Shown: one piece after another, positions 9,838 through 20,300 of the stretch
Position numbering within the stretch: position 1 is the stretch's first letter
How the letters are laid out: each line of letters begins with the position of its first letter
Source: JAMZMI01 sp963848175
GTDB taxonomy: Bacteria > Bacteroidota > Bacteroidia > Cytophagales > Cyclobacteriaceae
Direction: 5' to 3'
Assembly (NCBI GenBank): GCA_963848175.1
Contig: CAWKCO010000004.1
Span: 1-64,000 of the forward strand
DNA length: 64,000 nt
Program-made: the position numbers and the translations under genes
Notes under the pieces: model-generated
The model's database searches: none
What the model was told of the DNA's origin: nothing
The model's input: the letters and a program-made list of their open reading frames with translations, nothing else

Positions 9838-10042
9838 ATATATGAATACAATTATTACAAGAACATACCTCATTTTTTTTTATATAAAGACCGTTTTTTT
9901 TTTATAAAACAAAAGCTAATTCTAAATTATTCAATTTTCACATTGAATTTCACCTTTCTTGAGCTTTTGGGGGTAGTTCTATTTTTTTAAGTTTAGTCAA
10001 CTTTTAAAATATTATTTCACTTACGGATCAGCTCGGGTGAAA

Positions 10043-10237
10043 TCAACGTTCATCCAACTGGAGGTGTTTCAGTATCTTGTTTTTGTCAGCTTTGCCGCTC
10101 TTGCGAGACTTTTCCATCATGGCTAATAGGGCTTTGTCTTCTTGATCGTCTATGATTTCTACGAAAGGGAAAGCCTTAAGCATTTCTATGGTTGCCTTTG
10201 CCTGCTTGCTATTTTCTTTGATTGTGACTGTTACCAT
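10043..10237 (-). CDS. DUF2683-like small protein
   Basis: A 64-residue protein starting at the ATG at 10237 (MVTVTIKENSKQAKATIEML); a longer frame back to 10273 adds an unlikely leader. The N-terminal pattern of a short beta strand, then KENSKQAKA and a helix ending PFVEII, is that of small Bacteroidota proteins grouped as DUF2683, which often sit beside toxin genes and are presumed antitoxins. The C-terminus is basic (KSRKSGKADKNKILKHL). No toxin gene follows within the 170 bases before the disrupted gene, so a partner is absent or lost. It lies in the accessory patch between tRNA-Arg and its partial copy. Confidence 0.7.
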   Translation of the reverse strand: MVTVTIKENSKQAKATIEMLKAFPFVEIIDDQEDKALLAMMEKSRKSGKADKNKILKHLQLDER

Positions 10238-10427
10238 AGGGCAAATATACGAAGTATGCCGGGAAAAGATCACAATCCAAACATCTGTGGAACTCCATCA
10301 ATGCTCAGTTTTCTCGATAGTATTCGATCATCAAAAAGGCGAAAATGGCCAGCCTAATGAGGTCATTTCATGCTTTTTCAGAGCCTATTAAAGGTTGTAG
10401 AATGTGGTTTTGAGAAACAATAGAAGA

Positions 10428-10514
10428 CTTCTAAGCAGTAGGTTTCATGGCGGTACGCCGCTGCGATGTGATCGACCAGATCGAGTCCCGGCCTGCGCGG
10501 CTCGAGCGGATCAC
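10428..10514. repeat. Scrambled partial copy of tRNA-Arg 3' half (candidate att remnant)
   Basis: Three blocks of tRNA-Arg(UCU) recur here in order: CTTCTAAGCAGTAGGTT (10428-10444, equal to 7687-7703), TCGAGTCCCGG (10481-10491, equal to 7710-7720) and GCGGATCAC (10506-10514, equal to 7721-7729). Two extra GC-rich segments of 36 and 14 bases lie between them. The 5' half of the tRNA is missing, so it is not a functional tRNA. The gap from the end of the DUF2683-like gene to the regulator at 10595 holds no other recognised feature. Confidence 0.75.
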
Positions 10515-10594
10515 TTAAAAAACAACACTATAAGTCTTAGCGGTTTTTTGTGAGGTAATCTGTGTTTTGTCCTTTGAATTATAAACTCATCTAT

Positions 10595-11686
10595 TTACGT
10601 ACTTTCATTCATTTTTTGGAATTGTTTAGGAGTCATGCCTACAATTTTTTTGAAATTGGCATAGTATACCGATTCGGTCTTAAAACCACTGTCTATAGCA
10701 ATGGAGTAGTTTGTGGCGTTATTGGTATCTGGTGATAATAGCAATTTCTTTGCTTCTTCGATTCTGAAATTATTTATATATCGGTTAAAGTTCTGGCCGA
10801 TGCTCTCGTTGAGCATTTTGCTTAGAATGTAAGGCTGTATATTGAGTTCATGAGCAACTTCTCTTTCAGTTAATTCGGGTTTTAGATATAATTTTTCGGT
10901 AGTGAGTAATTGCTTAAGGTTCTCTAGTAGCATTCCATTAGAGTCCTTATCCGATGAAGAAGGAATGATTTTTTTCTTGAAAATTTTGCTTGGGTAAAGG
11001 CTGAAAACGCTAGGGTATCTAAGGGTGTATATACCAGCTATGCCTACAATAGTAGCATTTATTAATATGAAAATGTACTCCAATATATTACGAAGCTCAG
11101 CCGAAATTGTAGTTACTACATAGAAGCTAGATAGGAAAACCCCATTAATAATCACCTTTAATAAAATGAAGGAGATGGCAATGCTGAACCATACTGAGAT
11201 CCACTTTTCAACCGCATAGTTTTCTTTAAAATGCTCTAGGTAAATTCGTGTGGAAAGGAAAAGATAGAGAAGATTGGAGCCAACAACACTAAATATAACT
11301 ACCCTATGCATGTTAGATGAAATGTAGGTCATGAAATTGATGTTTTCATGTTGCATGTGAAAGGTGATCAATCCAAAGATTAAAAGGACGGAGGGTAGGA
11401 AGTGTAAATAGTCTTCTTTTTTTAGTTTATTTTCTATAATGGCTTTCAAATAAAAAAATAGAACAGGCCCATAAAGAAGATTGAAAACATCACCAAAGCC
11501 AATGAGTTGCGGATAGTCAAATTTCGCATTGGTAAACCTGACAAAATAATTGAGAGTAGTGTGAATGCCTGTTGAAAACAGAAATATCGCTAATAAAGTA
11601 TTTAATCTATTTCGAACAAATAGAAAAAGACTTCCTCCAAATAGAAGGCTTTGAATAGATACCCAGATGTATAAGGATATTTTCAT
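10595..11686 (-). CDS. AraC-family regulator with membrane-spanning N-terminus
   Basis: A 363-residue protein. The N-terminal 220 residues contain about seven hydrophobic helices (starting YIWVSIQSLLFGGSLFLF). The C-terminal 100 residues form an AraC-type double helix-turn-helix (EREVAHELNIQPYILSKML and SIAIDSGFKTESVYYANFKKIVGMTPKQF). Such integral-membrane AraC regulators are common in Bacteroidota and presumably sense a ligand in or across the inner membrane. It is transcribed away from the first beta-propeller gene, so it may control that gene and its tandem paralogue; this is inferred only from position. Its own start follows a normal upstream gap. Confidence 0.88.
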   Translation of the reverse strand: MKISLYIWVSIQSLLFGGSLFLFVRNRLNTLLAIFLFSTGIHTTLNYFVRFTNAKFDYPQLIGFGDVFNLLYGPVLFFYLKAIIENKLKKEDYLHFLPSVLLIFGLITFHMQHENINFMTYISSNMHRVVIFSVVGSNLLYLFLSTRIYLEHFKENYAVEKWISVWFSIAISFILLKVIINGVFLSSFYVVTTISAELRNILEYIFILINATIVGIAGIYTLRYPSVFSLYPSKIFKKKIIPSSSDKDSNGMLLENLKQLLTTEKLYLKPELTEREVAHELNIQPYILSKMLNESIGQNFNRYINNFRIEEAKKLLLSPDTNNATNYSIAIDSGFKTESVYYANFKKIVGMTPKQFQKMNEST

Positions 11687-12133
11687 ATTGGCAGTTGGTT
11701 GTTGTTGATTTTTCTATTTTCTACAGGGTGAATTGGTTATGCAATAATAGGCAGAGCGAGCCTCTTAATCTTATAAGTAGTCATTTTCCGTAGGAGGCAT
11801 GGTTTATTTAACTAATGCTAATATCAGTCTTGTATTAGGTTAATCAATAAATCAGACTGTGGATTTTAAAATTAAAGGAAATTAACACCACTCATAAAAA
11901 TCCGCACAAACTATTGTCTATTCATTTATTGGAGTTTTTTAAAAACCTTAAAACAAGCAGATTGATACTGTTTTGCGCTTTTTGTTCTTGGTATGGCTCT
12001 ATTGATTTATGATCCTGTAGGTCATGAAAAAGGTCTGTTTTTTAAAGTTTTTGGTGTTTTGTGGGAATTTTAAAATTGCCATAATGGGTTTTTTTCAATT
12101 TTAATACATTGCTCAAAATCAATTTTATCCAAA
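11687..12133. promoter_or_regulatory. Divergent intergenic region, AraC regulator / propeller gene 1
   Basis: 447 bases with no reading frame I would defend. It must hold both promoters. It is AT-rich, with several TTTG words but no spacing I can confidently match to the Bacteroidota -33/-7 consensus. No operator repeat was recognised. Confidence 0.5.
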
Positions 12134-15100
12134 ATGAATAAAAAATACTTACTTATTGCAATTATTACAATTTTTTCAATGTTCCAAGTTTTTGCTCAGC
12201 CTGCCAATTGGGGTGCAGTAAATCGTTGGGAAAGCCTCAATCCAGGTGGAGGGGGGCAAATCCAAGATGTCTACTTCGATCAAAATGTTGAAGGTAGAAT
12301 ATGGTTTTCTTCTGATATGGAGGGAGTCTATCGTTCGGATGACTTTGGACAAAGCTGGAATTTTGTAAGTAGAGATGTTAGTCATGGTATGGCTTTTGTA
12401 ATTGCGCAAGAGCATGACGGAATTAAGACCTATCAGGGTGGGTTGCATGGTGCTCACATTTCATTTAATGGTGGGGATGATAATCCTCAAAATGTGACCT
12501 GGGATATCATACCAATAACTAAAGGAGATGCTATTGCTTCAATCGGTATTTCTGCAGATAATCAAACTGTGGTATTGGCTCCAGGATGGCAAAATAAGGA
12601 TCCTCAAAAAGGTCAAGGGGCTATTATTGATCCGATTCAAAATTTAACTACTGACAAGTTTAATGGGTCTAGAAACATTTATATTTCTAAAGACGCTGGA
12701 CAAACTTGGGGTACTGTAAAGTATGAATCAACTGATGGTTATAGAAATATATTTGGTGTTGCTTTTCATCCAACAAATGATAATATATACCTAGGGTCTG
12801 CGGCAGGTGTTTATGTATCATCGAATCAAGGGGATTCTTTTAGTAGAATCTCTGACCCTGAAGGTGTTTTGTCGGGAGCTGGTGATGCTGTTAATATTAC
12901 AAAAAGACCCGATGGCGGTTCGCGAGGTGTTGGTCTATCACCTGATGGTAAATTTATTTATGCTGTTTATCAAACAGGCACTAATGCGGAAAATGTTAAT
13001 GATTATTCGAGCAAGCGTTGGGCTGTTTATGTGGCTAAAACTAGTACGACAGGAATAGATGGTGGATGGACAAAGGTTATGGATGGATTGAGTGATGAGT
13101 CGGAATGGTACGACCCTAAAGTGGATCCAAGATCAACTTCTACTAAACACCGATTGCTAATAGGTACAGTTTGGGGTTCAAATCAAAACCGTGTAGGACT
13201 TTGGGAAGGCACAGTCAATATTGATGCCACAAATGAAATTACCAGCCATTCGTGGCAGGAAATTTTGAACCTACCAAAGAACGGAAGATGCTACGATTAT
13301 GAGCCGAGCTGGGAGAGTAGAGATTTCATAGTGAGATCCTATGATTATACGCCCTTGACATGGTCTTCTCATCAAATTATTTCTATGGGAGGAATGAACG
13401 TCTTTTTGGGAGAAGCTGATGGTGATGGATTTCCTTGCTCAAACTGGAAGGAAGTTTATAGTGAAGTTATATCGAATGAAAATGGAGTGGTAATGGGGCA
13501 CGAAAGAGGTTTTGCGTCTCCATATGCCTATGATGTTGATGCCTATGAAAGTTATATGATTCAGGGCAATGCTGATCATGGAATTCTGCAAAGTTTAGAC
13601 CATGGTTACTCTTGGACCTCTGAAGAGGGACCTTATGGGGTTACAAACTCTATGTCAGTATTAACGATTCCAGTAAATCCTCCATTGGTCTTGGCTGATA
13701 TGCGAAAAGGATATGGTGCTCCAAATCAAGCTGTTGGAGGGCTTTATGCAAAGGAAATTGATCTCGAGGATATAGGTAAACCAGGTGATTGGAAATTGAT
13801 CGGCGGAGCTGTGCCAAATAATCAGGGGGAAACATTTGGATTGCCTTCTAGAAATTATAGAGCCATGACCAGTGATCCTAATATCGTTACCAGAGTCTAC
13901 GTATCTACTCGGGGTAAAAATGGAGTGAACGGGGGGGTGTACGTCACGGATGATGTGGTGGCATTATTCGATGGTACCGGTAGTTGGAGAAAGATTACTC
14001 CTCCTGAAATGGATCAATTAGATCTTCGGGATGTGTGGGTGGATCCCAATAACAGTAATTATATCTACGTAAGATCCGATGGTACAGGTAGTAGAGCTAG
14101 CCTTCATAGAGGAGTGAGGTCTGGTGAAGATTATACTTGGACAGATATGACCGCTCTTATGTCGAATGCGGATGATCTCTATGCTTGGAGCTACTCGGGT
14201 AAAACATGGTTGGTTTCTGCTGGGCAAATTGGTAATAATTATGGTCTCTATATAAATGAAGTGCCCGCATCTGATGATTGGAATCTAGCAACAAGTTGGA
14301 AGTTTGCAGGGCTTGATGTGTCTGAGTCACTTACCATTAGACCAGAAAAATGGGTTGAATCAAACGAACCTATCAGCTTCAGTGGTCTTGCTGCATACAA
14401 CGATCAAATCATAGTAACAACATCTGTTTCAAATCATAAAAAGGGGTTAGGAGCTTTTAAGGGGAAGCTGGAAGGAGATGGGACTGTAAGTTGGACGGAT
14501 TGGAGTCTGGCCAATGGAAATAATAGGCTTATTGAGAATCCAACAAGCTTGCAAGCTAAAATCAAAATCGTTGATGATAAGCCTTATTATTATGTTGCGT
14601 TGGCAGGAACTGGCGCTTGGAGGCGTCAGATTTCTTCATGTTTCATTGGAACTTCTATAAATGGATACAATTTTACTCCTGAAGGTGGATCTATTGATAT
14701 TGAGATTACCTCAGAAGATTCTTATGCAATCACAAGTAACGCTGATTTCATTACAACTTCTCTTGAAGGAAATGTGTTGAAAATTACCACAACAAAAAAT
14801 GAGAATATTACAGAGAGAGCTGGTAATGTAACCATATCTGGTTGTGACTCTCGAAACATCGTAATATCTCAAGATGGTATTGCAGTCCCCACAGGTGGAA
14901 TAGGAGGAATGGAAAACTTTGATTTATTGCCAAAGCTAAATGCTTGGTCTGATGGAGACTTTGTTGGAAATGATGGTGTGGAATGGACTTACGCTAAGAT
15001 AAAGAACACAACGACGATTAATGGAAATACTGTAAAGCTGGATAATAGTGAAAATGGGTTTTTGAAAGCCTTTCTGGCCGGAGGACTTACAAAAATTAGT

Positions 15101-16669
15101 TTTGCTCTTTCGCCTACTGGTACTGGAAGTGATAGTGGATTAGAGCTATATGTAAATGGCGCTTTGGTTCAATCATTCCCTATTCCAAAGGCCTCCGCAC
15201 CAACCGTTTATTCAATTGATGATTTAGATGTAGATGGTGCTTTTGAAGTGATGTTCAAAGGGTATAATGGGTCTGATATTCAGATTGATGATATTACTTG
15301 GGAAGGACAAGAACCTAAACCAACATTTGATTTACAGGTTCTTGGTGGCACGGGAAGTGGTGCATATACTGAAGGTCAGTTGGTGGCTGTCTCTGCGCTT
15401 CCGGCGGAAGAGGGCAAGCAGTTTGATAAGTGGACAGGTGATGTGGGGGGCTTGTTGAGTGCGACAAGTTCATCGACTACTTTGACCATGCCAGGAAGTG
15501 CTGTGTCTATTACTGCTACATATATGGATGAAGAAGTAGTCACAACTTTTACATTAGAAGTAGTAGGTGGTTCTGGAAGTGGTGATTATGAAGAGGGGGA
15601 ATTGGTGGTGATTACTGCTGATGCGCCAGTGGATGGTCAAGAGTTCGATGTGTGGACAGGTGATGTGTCTGGTCTTACGGATGTTTCAGGTAAATCTACT
15701 ACGTTAGTAATGCCTGCCACTGGTGTGGTTATAACAGCGACCTTTAAAGATGAGGTAATTGTACCAACATATACACTGACGGTTGTAGGTGGATTTGGGA
15801 GTGGTGACTATGAAGAAGGTGAGATTGTAAATATCATCGCAGATGCAGCTCCCGAAGGTAAAGAGTTTGATAAGTGGAGTGGAGATGTGTCTGGTCTAGC
15901 TGATGTAAATTCATCAACTACGACATTGACTATGCCATCATCTGCTGTGAGCGTAGAGGCTGTTTACAAGGATGAAGTTGTGGAAGAGGCTAAATTCACT
16001 TTGACTGTAACCTCGGGATCTGGGAGTGGTGACTATGAAGAAGGTGAGATTGTAAATATCATCGCAGATGCAGCTTCCGAAGGTAAAGAGTTTGATAAGT
16101 GGAGTGGAGATGTGTCTGGTCTAGCTGATGTAAATTCATCAACTACGACATTGACTATGCCTTCATCTGCTGTGAGTGTAGAGGCTGTTTACAAGGATGA
16201 AGTTGTAGAAGAGGCTAAATTCACTTTGACTGTAACCTCGGGATCTGGGAGTGGTGACTATGAAGAAGGTGAGATTGTAAATGTCATCGCAGATGCAGCT
16301 TCCGAAGGTAAAGAGTTTGATAAGTGGAGTGGCGATGTGTCTGGTCTCGCTGATGTGAATGCATCTACTACGACATTGACCATGCCTTCATCTGCTGTGA
16401 GCGTAGAGGCTGTTTATAAGGATGAAGTTGAGGTCTTGGTGTCAAAAGACATAGCTGAAAGCATCATTACCATTGCTCCAAATCCAACAGCTGAGTTTAT
16501 CAAAGTTACATTGCAAAAATCAGCACAGATTCGAATATTTGATGTTAACGGACATTTGCTGATGGATCGTAAAGTTGTAGATCAGCAAAAATTGGATATT
16601 TCTCACTTCGAATCAGGAATGTATCTAATAGAAATAGATAATCAGATTTTTAGAATAGTAAAGCGCTAA
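12134..16669 (+). CDS. T9SS-exported GH74/sialidase-like beta-propeller protein 1
   Basis: 1511 residues. Signal peptide 1-21 (ending VFAQ). Residues about 22-835 form a large beta-propeller region with several Asp-box motifs S-x-D-x-G-x-x-W/F (SDDFGQSW, SKDAGQTW, SNQGDSF, SLDHGYSW) and the opening NPGGGGQIQDVYFDQ, which resembles GH74 xyloglucanase and VPS10/sortilin-like propellers. A BACON-like domain follows (about 836-920, ending NIVISQDG). Next is a jelly-roll-like domain starting GGMENFD and ending IQIDDITW (about 925-1060), then five InlB/Flg_new-type repeats of about 73 residues (GKEFDKWSGDVSGL), then a T9SS type A sorting domain (NPTAEFIKVTL to the end, IFRIVKR). The likely role is binding or cleaving an extracellular polysaccharide or glycoconjugate; the catalytic residues are not identified. 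Its tandem paralogue follows after 632 bases. Confidence 0.85.
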   Translation: MNKKYLLIAIITIFSMFQVFAQPANWGAVNRWESLNPGGGGQIQDVYFDQNVEGRIWFSSDMEGVYRSDDFGQSWNFVSRDVSHGMAFVIAQEHDGIKTYQGGLHGAHISFNGGDDNPQNVTWDIIPITKGDAIASIGISADNQTVVLAPGWQNKDPQKGQGAIIDPIQNLTTDKFNGSRNIYISKDAGQTWGTVKYESTDGYRNIFGVAFHPTNDNIYLGSAAGVYVSSNQGDSFSRISDPEGVLSGAGDAVNITKRPDGGSRGVGLSPDGKFIYAVYQTGTNAENVNDYSSKRWAVYVAKTSTTGIDGGWTKVMDGLSDESEWYDPKVDPRSTSTKHRLLIGTVWGSNQNRVGLWEGTVNIDATNEITSHSWQEILNLPKNGRCYDYEPSWESRDFIVRSYDYTPLTWSSHQIISMGGMNVFLGEADGDGFPCSNWKEVYSEVISNENGVVMGHERGFASPYAYDVDAYESYMIQGNADHGILQSLDHGYSWTSEEGPYGVTNSMSVLTIPVNPPLVLADMRKGYGAPNQAVGGLYAKEIDLEDIGKPGDWKLIGGAVPNNQGETFGLPSRNYRAMTSDPNIVTRVYVSTRGKNGVNGGVYVTDDVVALFDGTGSWRKITPPEMDQLDLRDVWVDPNNSNYIYVRSDGTGSRASLHRGVRSGEDYTWTDMTALMSNADDLYAWSYSGKTWLVSAGQIGNNYGLYINEVPASDDWNLATSWKFAGLDVSESLTIRPEKWVESNEPISFSGLAAYNDQIIVTTSVSNHKKGLGAFKGKLEGDGTVSWTDWSLANGNNRLIENPTSLQAKIKIVDDKPYYYVALAGTGAWRRQISSCFIGTSINGYNFTPEGGSIDIEITSEDSYAITSNADFITTSLEGNVLKITTTKNENITERAGNVTISGCDSRNIVISQDGIAVPTGGIGGMENFDLLPKLNAWSDGDFVGNDGVEWTYAKIKNTTTINGNTVKLDNSENGFLKAFLAGGLTKISFALSPTGTGSDSGLELYVNGALVQSFPIPKASAPTVYSIDDLDVDGAFEVMFKGYNGSDIQIDDITWEGQEPKPTFDLQVLGGTGSGAYTEGQLVAVSALPAEEGKQFDKWTGDVGGLLSATSSSTTLTMPGSAVSITATYMDEEVVTTFTLEVVGGSGSGDYEEGELVVITADAPVDGQEFDVWTGDVSGLTDVSGKSTTLVMPATGVVITATFKDEVIVPTYTLTVVGGFGSGDYEEGEIVNIIADAAPEGKEFDKWSGDVSGLADVNSSTTTLTMPSSAVSVEAVYKDEVVEEAKFTLTVTSGSGSGDYEEGEIVNIIADAASEGKEFDKWSGDVSGLADVNSSTTTLTMPSSAVSVEAVYKDEVVEEAKFTLTVTSGSGSGDYEEGEIVNVIADAASEGKEFDKWSGDVSGLADVNASTTTLTMPSSAVSVEAVYKDEVEVLVSKDIAESIITIAPNPTAEFIKVTLQKSAQIRIFDVNGHLLMDRKVVDQQKLDISHFESGMYLIEIDNQIFRIVKR
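15799..16430. repeat. 225-bp near-identical direct repeats inside propeller gene 1
   Basis: The block beginning GAGTGGTGACTATGAAGAAG occurs at 15799, 16024 and 16249, exactly 225 bases (75 codons) apart. Copies differ at only a few positions, whereas the two upstream repeats of the same domain type (from about 15340 and 15565) are much more diverged. This is a recent in-frame expansion of the InlB-like stalk domains. Confidence 0.9.
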
Positions 16670-16699
16670 CCAGCTATTACTTTTTCATAAGTAGAATAA

Positions 16700-16729
16700 A
16701 GGCTGTCTCATTGGGGCAGTCTTTTTTTT
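16700..16729 (+). terminator. Terminator of propeller gene 1
   Basis: The hairpin AGGCTGTC...GGGCAGTCT with a short loop, followed by eight T, lies 30 bases after the stop codon. Confidence 0.75.
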
Positions 16730-17301
16730 ATGTCTAGCCCAATATCCAATAGTTAGGAGTAAAAAGTTGGGTTTAATGTGGTGTTATTAAAAGGCAAAGT
16801 GGAGCTGGTTCTTGTTGTAGTTGATACTGTATAAGGGCTTTGACATTGTAAAAGAATTTGATTTGTCGTGGTTAATTATTCGATGAACTAATTGGTTTGA
16901 TAGTTGAAAGTGTGTTTTCTTAAGTTGAATCGAATTCATACCTAATTCTGGGATTAGATTTTAACTCCTCTGTGCTTGGTTGTGATTATTGTTATCATCT
17001 TTCGTAAAAATGATAATTTGATATTATTGATTTTTAAATTAATGGAAAAAATGAATAATTTGAAAATTAGGATAGAAATCTCACCAAGTCCATTGATGGT
17101 AATATAGGCAACCTCAAAAAGTTCGTTTTTCTCATTGAACAGTCGATTTTTTGAATATTTTACAAAGTATCATAGTAAGATTAATCATGGCGATGACTCT
17201 CCGTTTTTCCAAATGGCTGAATATTTCTAGCGATTTTAAAATTGCGATTGTGGGTGCAGTTTGGTTGAAATACTTTCGGGTTCAACAAAATTTTAACCCA
17301 A
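16730..17301. promoter_or_regulatory. Intergenic region upstream of propeller gene 2
   Basis: 572 AT-rich bases with no convincing coding frame. A strong terminator stands at its left end, so the second propeller gene must have its own promoter here. I recognised no specific motif. Confidence 0.5.
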
Positions 17302-20300
17302 ATGAGAATAAGCAAACTATTAACGATTGTATTGACAATGATCTTGTCAATACCAATGATGGCCCAGCCAAGTAACTGGGGGAATGTAAACCGCTGGGAA
17401 AGCCTCAACCCTGGAGGCGGTGGCCAAATTCAAGATATCTATTTTGACCAAAATGTAGATGGTAGGATTTGGTTTTCGAGTGATATGGAAGGCGTCTACC
17501 GATCGGATAATTACGGTCAGAGCTGGACGTATGTGAGTAAAGATCTAAGTCATGGTATGGCTTTCGTGATCGCTCAAGAACACAACGGAAGCAAGACTTA
17601 CCAAGGGGGGCTGCATGGAGCCCACAGTTCTCCAAATGGTGGAGCTGCCAATCCTCAAAATGTAACGTGGGATTTGATCCCTGAAACGAAAGGGGATGCG
17701 ATTGCTTCAATAGGTATATCTGCGAACAACCAAACGGTGGTTCTCGCCCCAGGATGGCAAAACAAAGACCCTCAAAAGGGTCAGGGAGCCTTAATCGATC
17801 CGATTCAGAATTTGACTACAGATAAATTCAATGGGCCGAGAGAAGTTTATGTTTCTACCAATGCTGGTTCGACATGGAATACGGTAAAATATGACAATCA
17901 AAATGGATACAGAAACATTTTTGGCGTAAGCATTCATCAAGGCAATGGCAATATCTACTTAGGAGCTGCTGCTGGTGTTTATGTTTCTACTAACAATGGT
18001 TCTTCTTTCAACAGAATATCGGATCCTTCTGGAGCGCTGGGCGATCCAGGAAATGCATCGACTATAGCAAAGCGACCTGACGGAGGCTCTAGAGGTGTAT
18101 GCCTTTCCCCAGACGGCAAGTTTATCTATGCTGTATATCAAACAGTAGCGAGCTCGGATTATGCGAACAAGAGATGGGCTGTATATGTGGCCAAAACGAG
18201 TGCCAACGGAATCACTGGAGGTTGGCAGCAAATTATGAATGGCTTGAGCGGTGAGTCTGAATGGTACGATCCTAAAGTGGATCCTCGATCTACTTCTACT
18301 AAGCATAGAGTGCTATTAGGTACCGTGTGGAATTCTAATCAAAATAGAGTAGGACTTTGGGAAGCTACTGTAAATATCAATGGCTCTAATCAGATCACTA
18401 GCCACTCTTGGCAGGAGGTTCTAAACCTACCTAAAAATGGGAGATGCTACGATTATGAGCCTAGCTGGGAAAGTAGAGATTTTATCGTAAGGGCCTATGA
18501 TTATACGCCTACTTCATGGTCATCTCATCAAATCATCTCCATGGGAGGAATGAATGTTTTTCTTGGAAATGCTAATGGTGCCGATTTCCCATGCTCGTCA
18601 TGGAATGAAGTTTATGGAGAAGTGATTTCATCTCACAATGGAGTGGTTATGTCTCATGAAAGAGGCTTTTCTTCTCCGTATTGCTATGACGTAGATTCAT
18701 ATGATTCATATATGATCCAAGGAAATGCGGATCATGGAATACTGCAGAGTTTAGACAATGGATATTCTTGGACTTCAGAAGAAGGGCCACAGGGCATCAC
18801 TAATTCCATGTCTGTGCTGACCATACCAGTAAACCCACCGTTGGTACTTGCTGATATGAGAAAGGGATATGGCGCGCCAAATCAAGCCGTAGGAGGTATT
18901 TATGCCAAAGTAATAGACCTCAATGACATTGGAACGAAAGATAGCTGGCGATTGGTAGGAGGAGCAGTGCCGAACAATCAAGGAACTACTTATGGTTTGC
19001 CATCAAGAAATTTTAGAGCAATGGTTCACGATCCGAGTATTCCACAGCGCGTATATGTATCCACGCGTGGAAAGTCGGGTGTGGCAGAAGGAGGGGTCTA
19101 TATCACGGATAATATAGTGGCCGTTTATAATGGAAACGGAAGTTGGAGAAAAATCACTCCATCTAGCATGGATCTTTTAGACTTAAGAGATGTATGGGTA
19201 GATCCTAACAATAGTAATTATGTATATGTACGGTCTGCTGGCACAGGTACAAATGCCAGTTTGTTTAGAGGCGTGAGATCAGGTTCGAGCTATAATTGGA
19301 CAGACATGCAATCTGTCATGAAAAATGCTGACGACTTGTATGCATGGAACAAATCGGGTCAAACTTGGCTTGTAGCCGCCGGTGAAATAGCTGGGCAATA
19401 TGGTGTTTTTATCTGCGATGCTCCACGAAACAGTGGTTGGGGAAATGCTTCGAGTTGGTCATTTACAGGAATGGATATAGATGAATCCTTGACGCTAAGA
19501 CCAGAGAAATGGGTAGAGCCTAATGAGCCAATTGAGTTTAGTGGACTGGCAGCTTACAATGACCAGATCATCGTAACCACTTCTGTTCCAAATCACAAGA
19601 AGGGATTAGGGGCGTTCACCGGAAAGATTAATTCCAATGGTAGCGTTTCTTGGTCTGACTGGAGTTTGGCAAGTGGAAATAATAGGCTGATAGAAAACCC
19701 TACGAGTCTACAGGCTAAAATCAAGATTGAGAACAACAAGCCTTATTATTATGTGGCACTTGCGGGTACTGGTGCTTGGAGAAGACAAGTGTCTGCACCA
19801 CCTGCTACGTGTTCATTAAATACATCTAAGTCAAGTCACAATTTTGGATCATCTAGTGGTAGTACCAATGTCAATATTACCACGAGTGGATCATTTACTG
19901 TAAATGATAATGCAGGTTTCATTACTACAAGTGTAAGTGGCAATACGGTTACTATCTCGGTTGCTGCCAATACTTCAAGTAGTTCGCGTTCTGGTGTAGT
20001 GACTATCTCGGGATGCCAAAATAAAACGATCAGCATTTCGCAAGATGGAGAAAATTCTCCACCGCCTTCAGGTGATGGTGGTATGGAAGACTTTTCATTA
20101 ATGCCTGTTGCTAATCAATGGTCAGACGGATCTTATATTGGTAACGATGGAATAGAGTGGACTTATTTCAAAGTGAAAAGAACGAATACAATCAATGATA
20201 ATACCATCAAATTGGACAACAGTGCGGGAGCCTATGTGAGTGCTGATATATCTGGAGGTTTAACCGCCCTTAATTTCGCTGTATCGCCAACAGGAACTGG

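Larger units (their letters stand above)
7885..9873 (-). pseudogene. Secreted-protein gene split by IS4-family insertion
   Basis: Removing the IS and one copy of its 10-bp target duplication joins an ATG at 9871-9873 (MRYVLVIIV) in frame to FIYFKNLTLAQVQLLSENAK at 8415 and below. This restores a signal peptide ending at LAQ and a protein of about 190 residues. A second lesion is a missing T in a short T run near 8180, where the reading passes from KIFEQLF to CKTEFKASQNDIDG; that frame then runs to a stop at 7885-7887, ending LSTLFGK. The insertion lies inside the signal peptide, so no exported product can be made from the native start. An internal TTG start at 8384 would lack export signals. 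I do not recognise the family; the repaired mature part is a small beta-rich protein. Confidence 0.75.

Noticed and set aside
10428..10514. A third tRNA gene
   Set aside because: Only 3' blocks of tRNA-Arg are present, broken by two insertions; no acceptor 5' strand or D arm.
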